DNA from: Rathayibacter sp. VKM Ac-2754
GTDB lineage: Bacteria > Actinomycetota > Actinomycetes > Actinomycetales > Microbacteriaceae
Reading direction: 5' to 3'
Length of the DNA: 64,000 nucleotides
NCBI RefSeq assembly: GCF_009807095.1
Contig: NZ_WUCC01000003.1
Location: 62,001 to 126,000 of the forward strand
A program made the position numbers and the translations under genes. The notes under the pieces are model-generated. The model was not told the origin of the DNA, did not search any database, and saw only the letters and a program-made list of their open reading frames with translations. Positions 18,909 to 27,678 of this stretch are shown one piece after another (the first letter of the stretch is position 1; each line of letters starts with the position of its first letter).

Positions 18909-20205
18909 CGTCGTCGTCCCGTCCGGAGAGGCGGCGGTGGAGCAGATCCATCGCCCGCCGATCCTTGTCCATGATGTCGGCCTCGATGCCGGTGTCGGCA
19001 GTCCGCTCGCCGAGACCCGGTCGGCTCCGGCGCTCGAGCGAGCGCTCGAGGAGGTCGACCGAGCGCTCGAACGACAGCGGTCCGCGCGCGGCGGCCGCTC
19101 CGCGCCGGCCGAGGCCCTCGAGATCGACCGCCCCCGACACGACATCGCGCATCGCCGCGAGCAGCGACGAGGTCGAGCGCGTGATCTTGAGGCAGTCCAC
19201 CCCGTCGATCAGGAACTCCGCCACTCCGCTCGACGCGGTGACGATCGGCACGCAGCCCACCGCCGCCGCCTCCACGGGAGCCACGCCGAACGCCTCGCCC
19301 GCCCAGGTCGGGAAGAGGAAGGCGTCGGCCGAGGCGTGCGCCGCCAGGACCTGGTCGCGCGGCGTCGCCCCGTGGAACTCGACGAGGCCGTCGAGGCCCG
19401 CCTCCGCCGCGCGCGCCCGGTAGCCGTCGACGTCGCCGTCGCCGTAGAGGTCGACGATGAAGTCGCGGGTCTCCTCCGCGAGCAGCGCGGCCGCCTCGAG
19501 CACGAGATCGACGCCCTTGTGCTCGCCGAGCGACGCGGCGAAGGTGAAGCGCGTGATCCCGCCCTCGCGGTACCGCCGCGGCTCGCCGGAGTCGGGCGGC
19601 ACCGTCACTCCGCGCCCGATCACCTCGACCTCGCCGAGCTCGAGCCCGCCCGCCTCGATCGCGTCGACGAGGGAGCGGCTGACCGCCACGATCTCGCCGC
19701 GGTCGAAGTGGTCGGCGGCATCGGCCCCGTAGACCGCGAGGACGCGCTCGGGGAGGCCGTCGATCAGGCTGTTCGGGGTGCGGTCGCCCAGGTTCCACAT
19801 CCACGCGGCCTCGACCGTGCGCAGCAGGTCGATCAGGGCGAGCCCGCCGATCCCGACGATGTTGAAGGCGACCACGTGCGTCGGCTCGAAGTCGCGCAGC
19901 TCCTCGAGCAGGATCCGCGTGTTCTCGAACCGCGACACCGAGCTCTCGTGGTGCATCAGCTGCGCGACCTCGCCGCCGGTCTGCGGCAGGGGGAAGTAGG
20001 TCCGCAGCCCGAGCGTGCGGTGCACCTCGACCGAGGAGGGCTCAGGAGGCAGGTAGGTCGGCGTCGTGAGGACCCGCACGGTGTGCCCGCGCGCCGCCAT
20101 CGCCTCGGCGACGCGCGCGCAGGTCATCTCGTAGCCGCCGAGCACCTGCGGCGGGTAGAGGTTGCTGAGGAAGAGGAGTCGCATCGGACCTTCCGGAGTC
20201 GTCAT
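18898..20205 (-). CDS. Glycosyltransferase family 4 protein
   Basis: This is a GT-B fold, retaining glycosyltransferase of 435 residues. The N-terminal acceptor half starts FLSNLYPPQVLGGYEMTCAR, and the nucleotide-sugar half includes FAASLGEHKGVDLVLEAAAL (the K of the GT4 motif). FLFPTWAGEAFGVAPVEAAA supplies the EX7E motif. The donor and acceptor are unknown. The C-terminus is a charged tail ending in an acidic run. The start overlaps the upstream gene's stop as ATGA, and the coiled-coil gene overlaps its 3' end, forming a coupled three-gene operon. Confidence 0.9.
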   Translation of the reverse strand: MTTPEGPMRLLFLSNLYPPQVLGGYEMTCARVAEAMAARGHTVRVLTTPTYLPPEPSSVEVHRTLGLRTYFPLPQTGGEVAQLMHHESSVSRFENTRILLEELRDFEPTHVVAFNIVGIGGLALIDLLRTVEAAWMWNLGDRTPNSLIDGLPERVLAVYGADAADHFDRGEIVAVSRSLVDAIEAGGLELGEVEVIGRGVTVPPDSGEPRRYREGGITRFTFAASLGEHKGVDLVLEAAALLAEETRDFIVDLYGDGDVDGYRARAAEAGLDGLVEFHGATPRDQVLAAHASADAFLFPTWAGEAFGVAPVEAAAVGCVPIVTASSGVAEFLIDGVDCLKITRSTSSLLAAMRDVVSGAVDLEGLGRRGAAAARGPLSFERSVDLLERSLERRSRPGLGERTADTGIEADIMDKDRRAMDLLHRRLSGRDDDDDQ

Positions 20206-21206
20206 CGGGCGTCCCGTCCCGCATCGGCGGCGATGCGCTCGGTGACGGCCGGAGTGTAGGTCGCGCGGGCCTGGCGGTCGTTGCCGCCGTCCCAGTAGTT
20301 GACGAGGTAGAGCCCGGTCTGCTGCGTCCGGGGCACGAACGGGAACAGCTCCGCCCGCGGCTGGATCTGCGCGATCCGGTAGCCCGCGTCGACCGCCCGC
20401 ACGTGCAGCCAGATGTCGTCGGCGTCCGGAGCGACCTCGCGGAACGCGTCGCCGTGCGCGGCGACCGCCTCCATCAGCCCGCTCGGGAAGAGCTGCCCCG
20501 AGACCGACGTGCCGAAGACGTCGAACCCCGCGCGGGTGTCCTCGACCGGGCGCCAGCTCGTGTACGGCGCGACGGCTCCGTCGACCACCGCGACCCGGTG
20601 CGCGCGGTAGCAGAGCACCGTCTCGCGCGGGTAGCGCGCCCGGGCGTCGAGCAGCCCGCGGAGCCAGTGCCGCGGGTAGACGATGTCGTCGTCGGAGGTG
20701 ACGACGTCGCGCTCGCCGGCGCGCCCGGACAGCAGGTGCGGGTAGTACTTGGTGTGCACGCGGTGACCCTCGACGAGGTGGATCTCGAGACCCCGTCGGC
20801 GGAGGCGGCGCAGGCTCGCCGGCAGCGCCGCGACGAGGGCCGGATCGTCGAGCCAGAGCGCCAGGCGCGCCGGGCGGGCGGCGCCGCGGGCGATCGACTC
20901 GAGGGCGATGTGCACGCGGTGGATGCGCTCGCCGTGCGTCGTCATGGTGACCAGGACCTCGCCATCGGGGTCGACCACCGGGCGGCGCGAGAACCGGTTG
21001 GCGAGCTCGAGCATCAGCAGCTCGCGGCGGAAGGCGAGCGAGGAGGGATGGTCGATGGGCCGGGCGGCGACGGCGGCCGCGCGGCGCTCGCGCAGGCCGG
21101 ACAGCACGGCCAGGATCCGCGTCCTCGGGCGCACCCGACGGCCGAGCGCGGCGAGCCGGGTCCGGGGCCGGAGGCGGCGGCCGAGCGCGGCGAGGGCGGG
21201 ATGCAT
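20202..21206 (-). CDS. Glycosyltransferase-like protein (GT-A type)
   Basis: This 334-residue protein has a GT2-like central region: EVLVTMTTHGERIHRVHIAL, then SDDDIVYPRHWLRG holding the metal-binding acidic triplet, and DADDIWLHVRAVDAG downstream. The family resembles uncharacterised polysaccharide glycosyltransferases. The N-terminus carries a perfect-register 13-residue duplication (LAALGRR-L/V-RPRTR, residues 5-17 and 18-30), Arg-rich and probably a recent expansion. It heads the operon with the GT4 and coiled-coil genes. A role in cell-surface polysaccharide is likely but unproven. Confidence 0.8.
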   Translation of the reverse strand: MHPALAALGRRLRPRTRLAALGRRVRPRTRILAVLSGLRERRAAAVAARPIDHPSSLAFRRELLMLELANRFSRRPVVDPDGEVLVTMTTHGERIHRVHIALESIARGAARPARLALWLDDPALVAALPASLRRLRRRGLEIHLVEGHRVHTKYYPHLLSGRAGERDVVTSDDDIVYPRHWLRGLLDARARYPRETVLCYRAHRVAVVDGAVAPYTSWRPVEDTRAGFDVFGTSVSGQLFPSGLMEAVAAHGDAFREVAPDADDIWLHVRAVDAGYRIAQIQPRAELFPFVPRTQQTGLYLVNYWDGGNDRQARATYTPAVTERIAADAGRDAR

Positions 21207-21247
21207 CGATCCAGGATAGTCAGGGCCCGCTGGGCGCCCGACGTCGG

Positions 21248-21925
21248 TCAGTCGGCGTCGAACATCGCGTAGGCGCGCACCGGGAAGGTCCCGAATCCGC
21301 GCACCTTCGGCGGGACCGCGGTGAAGCGCGCTCCCCTCGGCGGCAGCGCCTCGAGCCCTGTCAGGTGCTCCACGACTGGCACGCCCGCGGCGAGGAGGAG
21401 GCTGTGCGCCGGCCGCGCGCCGCCTCCCTCGGTGTCGTCGATGTTGAGGGAGTCGATGCCCACCAGCACCGCGCCCGCCGCCACGAGGGCCTCGGCACCC
21501 GCCTCGGTCAGGTAGGGCGCGCCGTGGGCGTAGGCCGGGGTGGCGAAGTGCGCGTCCCAGCCGGTCGAGAGCAGCACGGCGGCGCCCTCGACGTCGAGGC
21601 CGGCGAGCGCCTCCGCGTCGATCGCCCGCCCACTCCCCCGCGCGTCCACGACCACCGCGGGCAGGTCGACGAGCGTCTCGAGCGCGAGGTCGGCCAGATC
21701 CGCCCCGCCCTCGTAGCGGTGGTACGGGCTGTCGAGGTAGGTGCCGGTGTTGCCGAGCAGCTCGATGACGTCCATCGCGAACTCGGTGCCCGGCGCGTAG
21801 GAGGCGCGCGACGCCTCCCGAGTCAGGTGCGGACGGATGCGCGGCGCCGGCAGACCGGGGTAGGTCACCAGGCCGTCCGAGACGGTGTGGCTGAGGTCGA
21901 CGAGACGGCGCGCGGAGGAGGTCAT
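21248..21925 (-). CDS. Cyclase family protein (kynurenine formamidase-like fold)
   Basis: This is a 225-residue metal-dependent hydrolase of the cyclase/KynB superfamily. It begins with the family's LVDLSHTVSDGLVTYPG. The metal motif normally H-x-G-T-H-x-D-x-P is here NTGTYLDSPYHRYEG, keeping the Asp, Pro and following His but with Asn/Tyr at the first positions, as in a sub-group of the family. ID-SLNIDD near residue 170 is also conserved. The substrate cannot be called and formamidase activity should not be assumed. ATG at 21925 excludes an unrelated upstream extension. No strong operon link is seen. Confidence 0.82.
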   Translation of the reverse strand: MTSSARRLVDLSHTVSDGLVTYPGLPAPRIRPHLTREASRASYAPGTEFAMDVIELLGNTGTYLDSPYHRYEGGADLADLALETLVDLPAVVVDARGSGRAIDAEALAGLDVEGAAVLLSTGWDAHFATPAYAHGAPYLTEAGAEALVAAGAVLVGIDSLNIDDTEGGGARPAHSLLLAAGVPVVEHLTGLEALPPRGARFTAVPPKVRGFGTFPVRAYAMFDAD

Positions 21926-22048
21926 GCGTCCGATCCTGGCGGTGGCAGTAACACGCTGTCCCGCGAAGAACTGCCAGCCGCCGAACCGATCGAGCCAGCC
22001 GTGGCACCTCCGGCCCGATTCCACGAGCCCGAGCTCGACCCGGAGCCG

Positions 22049-23200
22049 CTACCGCTTCGGCAGCGCCGCCGCCAGGTCCGCGATCAGGTCGTCCGCGTCC
22101 TCGATGCCGACCGAGAGCCGCACCAGCGACTCCGACACCTCGAGCGGCGTGCCCTTGACCGAGGCGTGCGTCATCTCGCTCGGGTACCCGATCAGCGACT
22201 CGACCCCGCCCAGCGACTCCGCGAGCTGGAACAGCTTCGTCGACTCCGCGAACTTCCGCGCCGCCCGCGGCGTCGCCAGCTCGACCGAGAGCATCCCGCC
22301 GAAGCCCGACATCTGGCGCTTCGCCAGCTCGTGCCCCGGGTGGCTCGGCAGCCCCGGGTAGTAGACGGCCGTCACGGCCGGGTGCCCGACGAGGTACTCG
22401 GCGACCGCCTGCGCGTTCTTCGAGTGCCGCTCCATCCGCACCGCGAGCGTCTTGATGCCGCGGACCGTCAGCCACGCGTCCATCGGCCCCGAGATCGCGC
22501 CGACCGCGAACTGGAGGAAGCCGATCTTCTCGGCCAGCGGCCCCGAGCGCAGCGCGAGAGCCCCGCCCACCACGTCGGAGTGCCCGCCGAGGTACTTCGT
22601 GGTCGAGTGCACGACCACGTCGGCCCCGAGCGCCAGCGGCTGCTGCAGCGCCGAGGAGGCGAAGGTGTTGTCGACCACGACGATCAGGTCGTGCGCGTGG
22701 GCCAGATCGGCCAGCTCCGCGATGTCGCTGACGGTCATCAGCGGGTTGGACGGCGTCTCGACCCAGAGCATCTTGGTCTCGCCGGGGACGATCGCCCGCT
22801 GCACCTCGCGCAGGTTCGACATGTCGACGGCGGTGTTGCGGATGCCCCAGGCGCCGTGCACCCGGTCGATCAGCCGGTGGCTCCCGCCGTAGGCGTCGTT
22901 GCCGAGCACGATGTGGTCGCCGGGGGCGAGCGCGGCGCGCAGCAGCGTGTCCTCCGCCGCGAGGCCCGAGGAGAAGGAGTAGGCGACGTCGGCGCCCTCG
23001 AGCGAGGCGATCAGCTCCTGCAGGGAGTCGCGGGTGGGGTTCGCCGAGCGGGCGTACTCGTAGCCGCCGCGGAATCCGCCGATGCCGTCCTGGACGAACG
23101 TCGAGGTCATGTAGACGGGCGGGACGACCGCGCCGGTGGTCGGGTCGAACTCCTGACCGGCGTGGATGGCGCGGGTGTCGAAGTGCTGCTTCTTGGGCAT
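22049..23200 (-). CDS. metB: Cystathionine gamma-synthase / gamma-lyase (PLP, Cys/Met metabolism)
   Basis: This PLP enzyme has 383 residues, a typical length. It has YEYARSANPTRDSLQE at the N-terminus, SSGLAAEDTLL, ETPSNPLM, VVVDNTFASS with the PLP-binding Asp, and the Schiff-base lysine in HSTTKYLGGHSDVVGG. The C-terminal half ends with a typical SVGIEDADDLIADL. Located immediately downstream of cystathionine beta-synthase, it may act as gamma-lyase in reverse transsulfuration (cystathionine to cysteine) rather than, or as well as, gamma-synthase. Sequence alone does not separate these. Confidence 0.9.
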   Translation of the reverse strand: MPKKQHFDTRAIHAGQEFDPTTGAVVPPVYMTSTFVQDGIGGFRGGYEYARSANPTRDSLQELIASLEGADVAYSFSSGLAAEDTLLRAALAPGDHIVLGNDAYGGSHRLIDRVHGAWGIRNTAVDMSNLREVQRAIVPGETKMLWVETPSNPLMTVSDIAELADLAHAHDLIVVVDNTFASSALQQPLALGADVVVHSTTKYLGGHSDVVGGALALRSGPLAEKIGFLQFAVGAISGPMDAWLTVRGIKTLAVRMERHSKNAQAVAEYLVGHPAVTAVYYPGLPSHPGHELAKRQMSGFGGMLSVELATPRAARKFAESTKLFQLAESLGGVESLIGYPSEMTHASVKGTPLEVSESLVRLSVGIEDADDLIADLAAALPKR

Positions 23201-23247
23201 GGCTGCATGCTTTCCGGGTCGAGGTGGAGGGGAGGGAGGTGCGCCGG

Positions 23248-24627
23248 TCACCCGGTGGCGAACGAGAGCAGGTCCTGCCGCGTGATCACGGCGACCGGCT
23301 TGCCCTCGTCGGTGACGAGCAGGGCGCTGACCTCGGTGAGGGCCGCGCGCGCCGACGAGATGCTCTCGCCGAGGCCGATCAGCGGCAGCGAGTCGCCGGA
23401 GGAGGCGCCGAGCGGATCCGTCATCGCCGCCGCGCCGCTGAACACGCGGTCGAGCAGCTCGCGCTCGTCGACGGCTCCGACGACCTCGCCCATCACGACG
23501 GGCGGCTCGGCGGTGAGGACGGGCAGCTGCGAGACCCCGTACTTGGTCATGATCTCGATCGCGTCGCGGACGGTGTCGCTCGGGTGCGCGTGCACGAGCG
23601 CGGGCAGCTCGCCGGTCTGCGGATTCGCGGCGCGGGCGCGGAGGACGTCGCGGACCGTCCCCTCCTCGGGCATCTCGAGGAAGCCGTAGGAGCGCATCCA
23701 CCGGTCGTTGAAGATCTTGCCGAGGTAGCCGCGCCCGCCGTCCGGGAGCAGCACGACGACCACGTCGTCGGGCCCCAGGTCGGCCGCCGCCTTGAGCGCG
23801 ACCGAGACGGCGAGCCCGCTCGAGCCGCCGACGAGCAGCCCCTCCTCGCGGGCGAGGCGGCGGGTCATCGCGAACGACTCCGCATCGCTCGAGGCGATGA
23901 TGCGGTCGACGACGCTCGGATCGTAGGCGCTCGGCCAGAAGTCCTCGCCGACGCCCTCCGTGAGGTAGGGCCGCCCGCCGCCGCCCGAGTAGACCGAGCC
24001 CTCGGGGTCGGCGCCGATGATCTGCACGCGGCCGTCCGACACCTCCTTGAGGTAGCGCCCGACTCCGCTGATGGTGCCGCCGGTGCCGACTCCCGCGACG
24101 AAGTGGGTCAGCCGCCCGGCGGTGTCGCGCCAGATCTCGGGGCCGGTGGTCTCGTAGTGGCTGAGCGGACCGTTGAGGTTCGCGTACTGGTTCGGCTTGA
24201 ACGCGCCGGGGATCTCGCGGGCGAGGCGGTCCGAGACGGAGTAGTAGGAGTCGGGGTCCTCCGGCGCGACGGCCGTGGGCGTCACGACGATCTCGGCGCC
24301 GTAGGCGGTGAGCACGTTGCGCTTGTCCTCGCCGACCTTGTCGGGCAGCACGAAGACGCAGCGGTAGCCGCGCTGCTGCGCCACGAGGGCGAGGCCGATG
24401 CCGGTGTTGCCGCTGGTCGGCTCGACGATCGTGCCGCCGGGCTTCAGGAGTCCGTCGCGCTCGGCCGCGTCGATGATGCGGGTCGCGATGCGGTCCTTCG
24501 ACGAGCCGCCGGGGTTGAGGTACTCGACCTTGACCAGGACGGTCGCGCTCACTCCGGAGGCGGTCGGTCCGAGCTTCACCAGCGGGGTGTCGCCGATCAG
24601 GTCGAGCACCGATTCGGCGTAGGCCAT
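23248..24627 (-). CDS. Cystathionine beta-synthase
   Basis: This protein joins serine (or O-acetylserine) and homocysteine to cystathionine. The PLP domain (about 1-320) has the Schiff-base lysine in NPGGSSKDRI, the substrate loop PTSGNTGIGL and the phosphate-binding GVGTGGTISG. Two CBS-type repeats follow (about 330-455, HPSDTVRDAIEIMTKYGVSQ and the second ending KPVAVITRQDLLSF), which distinguishes it from a plain cysteine synthase. I chose ATG at 24627, preceded by GGAGA at good spacing and matching the family start. ATG at 24669 is the alternative. It is in an operon with metB, 47 bp apart. Confidence 0.91.
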   Translation of the reverse strand: MAYAESVLDLIGDTPLVKLGPTASGVSATVLVKVEYLNPGGSSKDRIATRIIDAAERDGLLKPGGTIVEPTSGNTGIGLALVAQQRGYRCVFVLPDKVGEDKRNVLTAYGAEIVVTPTAVAPEDPDSYYSVSDRLAREIPGAFKPNQYANLNGPLSHYETTGPEIWRDTAGRLTHFVAGVGTGGTISGVGRYLKEVSDGRVQIIGADPEGSVYSGGGGRPYLTEGVGEDFWPSAYDPSVVDRIIASSDAESFAMTRRLAREEGLLVGGSSGLAVSVALKAAADLGPDDVVVVLLPDGGRGYLGKIFNDRWMRSYGFLEMPEEGTVRDVLRARAANPQTGELPALVHAHPSDTVRDAIEIMTKYGVSQLPVLTAEPPVVMGEVVGAVDERELLDRVFSGAAAMTDPLGASSGDSLPLIGLGESISSARAALTEVSALLVTDEGKPVAVITRQDLLSFATG

Positions 24628-24828
24628 CCCGGTCTCCGGGCGTGCTGACAGGGCTCGATCGAGGGTCATACCGCCAGGGTACCAACCGGTTCGGAGCGTA
24701 TGACGGGAGCCCCCGACAGCCCCTCGAGAGGCCTCTGGCCGGGTCGCGCGAGGTGCTGTCGCCGCGATCCGGAGTGCCCTATCGTGGGGGTCCGCGAGCG
24801 CCGCCGCTGTGAACGGAACGGACCCCGA

Positions 24829-26073
24829 ATGACCTCTCCGATCGCCGCACCGCCGCGGCGTCCGGCCGATGCGCACCTCCTGCGGCTGCTGGGTCCGGCC
24901 ATGGTCGCCGGAGTCGCCTACCTCGATCCGGGCAATGTCGCCAGCAACATGACGGCGGGCGCCCGCTTCGGGTATCTGCTGGTCTGGGTCGTCGTCCTCG
25001 GCAACCTGATGGCGTGGCTGATCCAGTACCTCTCGGCGAAGCTCGGCCTGATGACGGGCAGGAGCCTGCCCGAGCTGCTCGGCGAGCACCTCCGCGGCCG
25101 CTGGGGCCGGCGTGCCTACTGGCTGCAGGCCGAGACGGTGGCGATGGCGACCGACCTGGCCGAGGTGATCGGCGGGGCGATCGCCCTCAACCTGCTCTTC
25201 GGCCTGCCGCTGCTGGTCGGCGGTCTGGTGACGGGCGCGGTGTCGCTCGTCCTCCTCCTGGTGCAGACCCGCGGAGGCGCGCAGCCGTTCGAGCGCGTCA
25301 TCACGCTGCTCATGGTCATGATCGCGGTCGGCTTCACGGTCGGAGTCGTCGTCGATCCGCCCGACGCCGGATCGGCGATCGCCGGCCTCGTCCCGCGGTT
25401 CGAGGGGTCGGAGTCGGTGCTCCTCGCCGCCTCGATCCTCGGCGCGACCGTCATGCCGCACGCGATCTACGCCCACTCCGCGCTCGCCCGCGACCGCTTC
25501 GGCCGCGTCGACGGCGTCGGCGCCCGGCGGAGGATCCTGGTCGCCACCCGGATCGACGTCACCGTCGCGCTCGCGATCGCCGGCACCGTGAACCTCGCGA
25601 TCCTCCTGCTCGCCGCGCACTCGCTCTCGGGAGTCGCGGGCACCGACAGCCTCGAGGGCGCCCACGCCGCGATCGGCGCCGCCCTCGGCCCGGTCGTCGC
25701 GACGCTCTTCGCGGTCGGCCTGCTCGCCTCCGGACTCGCCTCGACCTCGGTCGGCGCCTACGCCGGCGCCGAGATCATGCACGGGCTGCTGCAGGTCCGC
25801 GTGCCGCTGGTCGCCCGGCGCCTGGTCACGCTGATCCCGGCGCTGCTGGTGCTGGCGATCGGCTTCGACCCGACGCGCGCCCTCGTGCTCAGCCAGGTCG
25901 TGCTGTCGTTCGGCATCCCGTTCGCCCTGGTGCCGCTGGTGATCCTGACCCGCGACCGCCGCCTGATGAGCGACCAGGCGAACCGCTGGTTCACGACCCT
26001 CGGCGCCACCCTCGCCGCCGCCTTCCTGATCGTCTTGAACGGCCTGCTCCTCTGGCTCACCTTCGCCCCCTGA
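24829..26073 (+). CDS. mntH: NRAMP-family divalent metal (Mn2+/Fe2+) transporter
   Basis: This proton-coupled metal importer has 414 residues with about 11 membrane helices. The metal-binding motif DPGN is in helix 1 (AYLDPGNVASN, about residue 34), and the second site MPH is in helix 6 (ATVMPHAIYAHSA). Both are intact. It is divergent from the cystathionine beta-synthase gene across a 200-bp region. I could not find a convincing MntR or Fur box. It is followed 120 bp later by the DUF3105/DUF305 pair. Confidence 0.93.
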   Translation: MTSPIAAPPRRPADAHLLRLLGPAMVAGVAYLDPGNVASNMTAGARFGYLLVWVVVLGNLMAWLIQYLSAKLGLMTGRSLPELLGEHLRGRWGRRAYWLQAETVAMATDLAEVIGGAIALNLLFGLPLLVGGLVTGAVSLVLLLVQTRGGAQPFERVITLLMVMIAVGFTVGVVVDPPDAGSAIAGLVPRFEGSESVLLAASILGATVMPHAIYAHSALARDRFGRVDGVGARRRILVATRIDVTVALAIAGTVNLAILLLAAHSLSGVAGTDSLEGAHAAIGAALGPVVATLFAVGLLASGLASTSVGAYAGAEIMHGLLQVRVPLVARRLVTLIPALLVLAIGFDPTRALVLSQVVLSFGIPFALVPLVILTRDRRLMSDQANRWFTTLGATLAAAFLIVLNGLLLWLTFAP

Positions 26074-26193
26074 TCAAGGGTCCCGGCCGGCATTGATCCG
26101 ATCCGGAGGCTGTCTCGTTATCCTCTGTGAGCGCCTCTCAGGCGCTGCGCCCGCTGCCGGCGCGCCATCCACCACCAGAACGAGAGACGCCGC

Positions 26194-26823
26194 GTGCCCA
26201 GAGACACGATGTCCGCGAAGAACCGCGCCCGCCAGGAGAAGCTCGAGGCCTACCGGCGCGAGCAGGAGAAGCGCAAGCGGAGCGGCCGCATCTGGATCTG
26301 GTCGCTCTCGGCCCTCGCCGTCCTCGCCGTCGGGGCGATCGTCGCGGTCACGGTCATCGGCAACCAGCAGATCGTCGAGGCGCGCCAGATCGACGGCCTG
26401 CAGACCTTCGAGAACGACGCCACCCACGTCGCCGGCACCGTCGACTACGAGCAGACGCCGCCGGCGGGCGGCCCGCACAACTCCGTCTGGATGAACTGCG
26501 GCGTCTACGACCAGCCCGTCCCCAACGAGAACGCGGTGCACGATCTCGAGCACGGTGCCGTCTGGGCGACCTACGACCCCTCCCTCCCGCAGAGCGAGGT
26601 CGACGCCCTGATCGAGGCGATGCCCGACACGTACGCCGTCGTCTCGCCCTACGAGGGACTCGAGTCGCCGATCGTGCTGAGCGCCTGGGACGCCCAGGTC
26701 GCCATCGACTCCCCCGACGACCCGCGGATCGACGCGTTCGTCGAGCGCTTCTGGCAGGCCTCCACCGCGCCCGAGCCCGGCGCGCCCTGCACCGGAGGCA
26801 TCGACGCCCCCGGCAAGCAGTGA
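26194..26823 (+). CDS. DUF3105 membrane-anchored extracytoplasmic protein
   Basis: This 209-residue protein has a Lys/Arg-rich cytosolic N-terminus, one membrane segment at about residues 33-55 and an extracytoplasmic DUF3105 domain. Conserved motifs are YEQTPPAGGPHNSVWMNCGVY, whose His and Cys could bind metal, and AVHDLEHGAVWATY, with two His. GTG at 26194 or ATG at 26209 could start it. Its stop overlaps the GTG of the DUF305 gene. The biochemical role is unknown. Confidence 0.85.
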   Translation: MPRDTMSAKNRARQEKLEAYRREQEKRKRSGRIWIWSLSALAVLAVGAIVAVTVIGNQQIVEARQIDGLQTFENDATHVAGTVDYEQTPPAGGPHNSVWMNCGVYDQPVPNENAVHDLEHGAVWATYDPSLPQSEVDALIEAMPDTYAVVSPYEGLESPIVLSAWDAQVAIDSPDDPRIDAFVERFWQASTAPEPGAPCTGGIDAPGKQ

Positions 26824-27497
26824 CGCCCCCGGTGAGCAGCAAGGGCCGCCTCCTCATCGCCGCCGTCGCGATCGTCGCCCTGCTGCTGGGGGCGGCGGGC
26901 GGCTACGTGCTCGGCGCCCTCGCCCCGTTCTCGCAGACCGCGACTCCGTCGAGCACCAGCGCGGAGGCGGGCTTCGCGCGCGACATGCAGGTCCACCACC
27001 TGCAGGGCGCCCAGCTCGCGCTGATCGCCCACGAGCGCAGCACCGACGACGAGGTGCTGACCGTCTCGAAGGACATCCTGCTCACGCAGCAGCAGCAGTC
27101 GGGGCAGCTCTTCGGCTGGCTGACCTCGTGGGGCCTCCCCCAGGCCTCCCCCGAGCCGTCGATGACGTGGATGGGGCGCCCGACCCTCGCCGGCGCCGCC
27201 GACGAGCACTCGTCGATGGGCATGGGCACCGAGGACGGAGTCGTGCCGTCGAGCATGCCCGGCCTCGCGACCCCCGAGCAGATCGACGAGCTGACCGCTG
27301 CGTCCGGGCGCGACCTCGACCGCCTGTTCCTGCAGCTGATGATCACCCACCACCGCGGGGCGATCGACATGGCGGAGGCGCTCCTCGCCCGCAGCCGCGA
27401 CACGGTCGCCACCGACTTCGCCACCTCGGTCGTCAAGGCGCAGGAGGCCGAGATCTCCCTGATGGAGCAGATGCTGGCCGACCGCCCCGCTGCCTGA
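26820..27497 (+). CDS. DUF305 family exported protein
   Basis: This 225-residue protein has an N-terminal signal or anchor segment (about 9-33), then a four-helix, ferritin-like DUF305 domain. The paired motifs are MQVHHLQGAQLA at about residue 56 and MITHHRGAIDMAE at about residue 175, each His-His followed by a helix. The second half holds a Met-rich stretch (DEHSSMGMGTED). His/Met content and the family's frequent link to copper suggest metal binding, but that is inference. The start overlaps the DUF3105 stop (GTGA), so the pair is translationally coupled. Confidence 0.87.
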   Translation: MTPPVSSKGRLLIAAVAIVALLLGAAGGYVLGALAPFSQTATPSSTSAEAGFARDMQVHHLQGAQLALIAHERSTDDEVLTVSKDILLTQQQQSGQLFGWLTSWGLPQASPEPSMTWMGRPTLAGAADEHSSMGMGTEDGVVPSSMPGLATPEQIDELTAASGRDLDRLFLQLMITHHRGAIDMAEALLARSRDTVATDFATSVVKAQEAEISLMEQMLADRPAA

Positions 27498-27678
27498 CCC
27501 GGAGGGCGCCGACGCGGTCCGCCCGGCGCACGAGCCCCGTGCACTCTGCAAGAGGCCGTGCGATCTGCAGGAGGAGCACCCCGATCAGGCGGGAATCGCG
27601 CGATGGAGGGCGCTCCCGGGCCACGATCGCCTGCGAATCGCACCCCGTCCGACCCGGAGTCCGGACCCGGCCGGCCCG

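Noticed and set aside
18259-20259. 666-codon plus-strand frame across the glycosyltransferase genes
   Set aside because: It is antisense to well-supported GT4 and coiled-coil genes; the composition is typical of a GC shadow.
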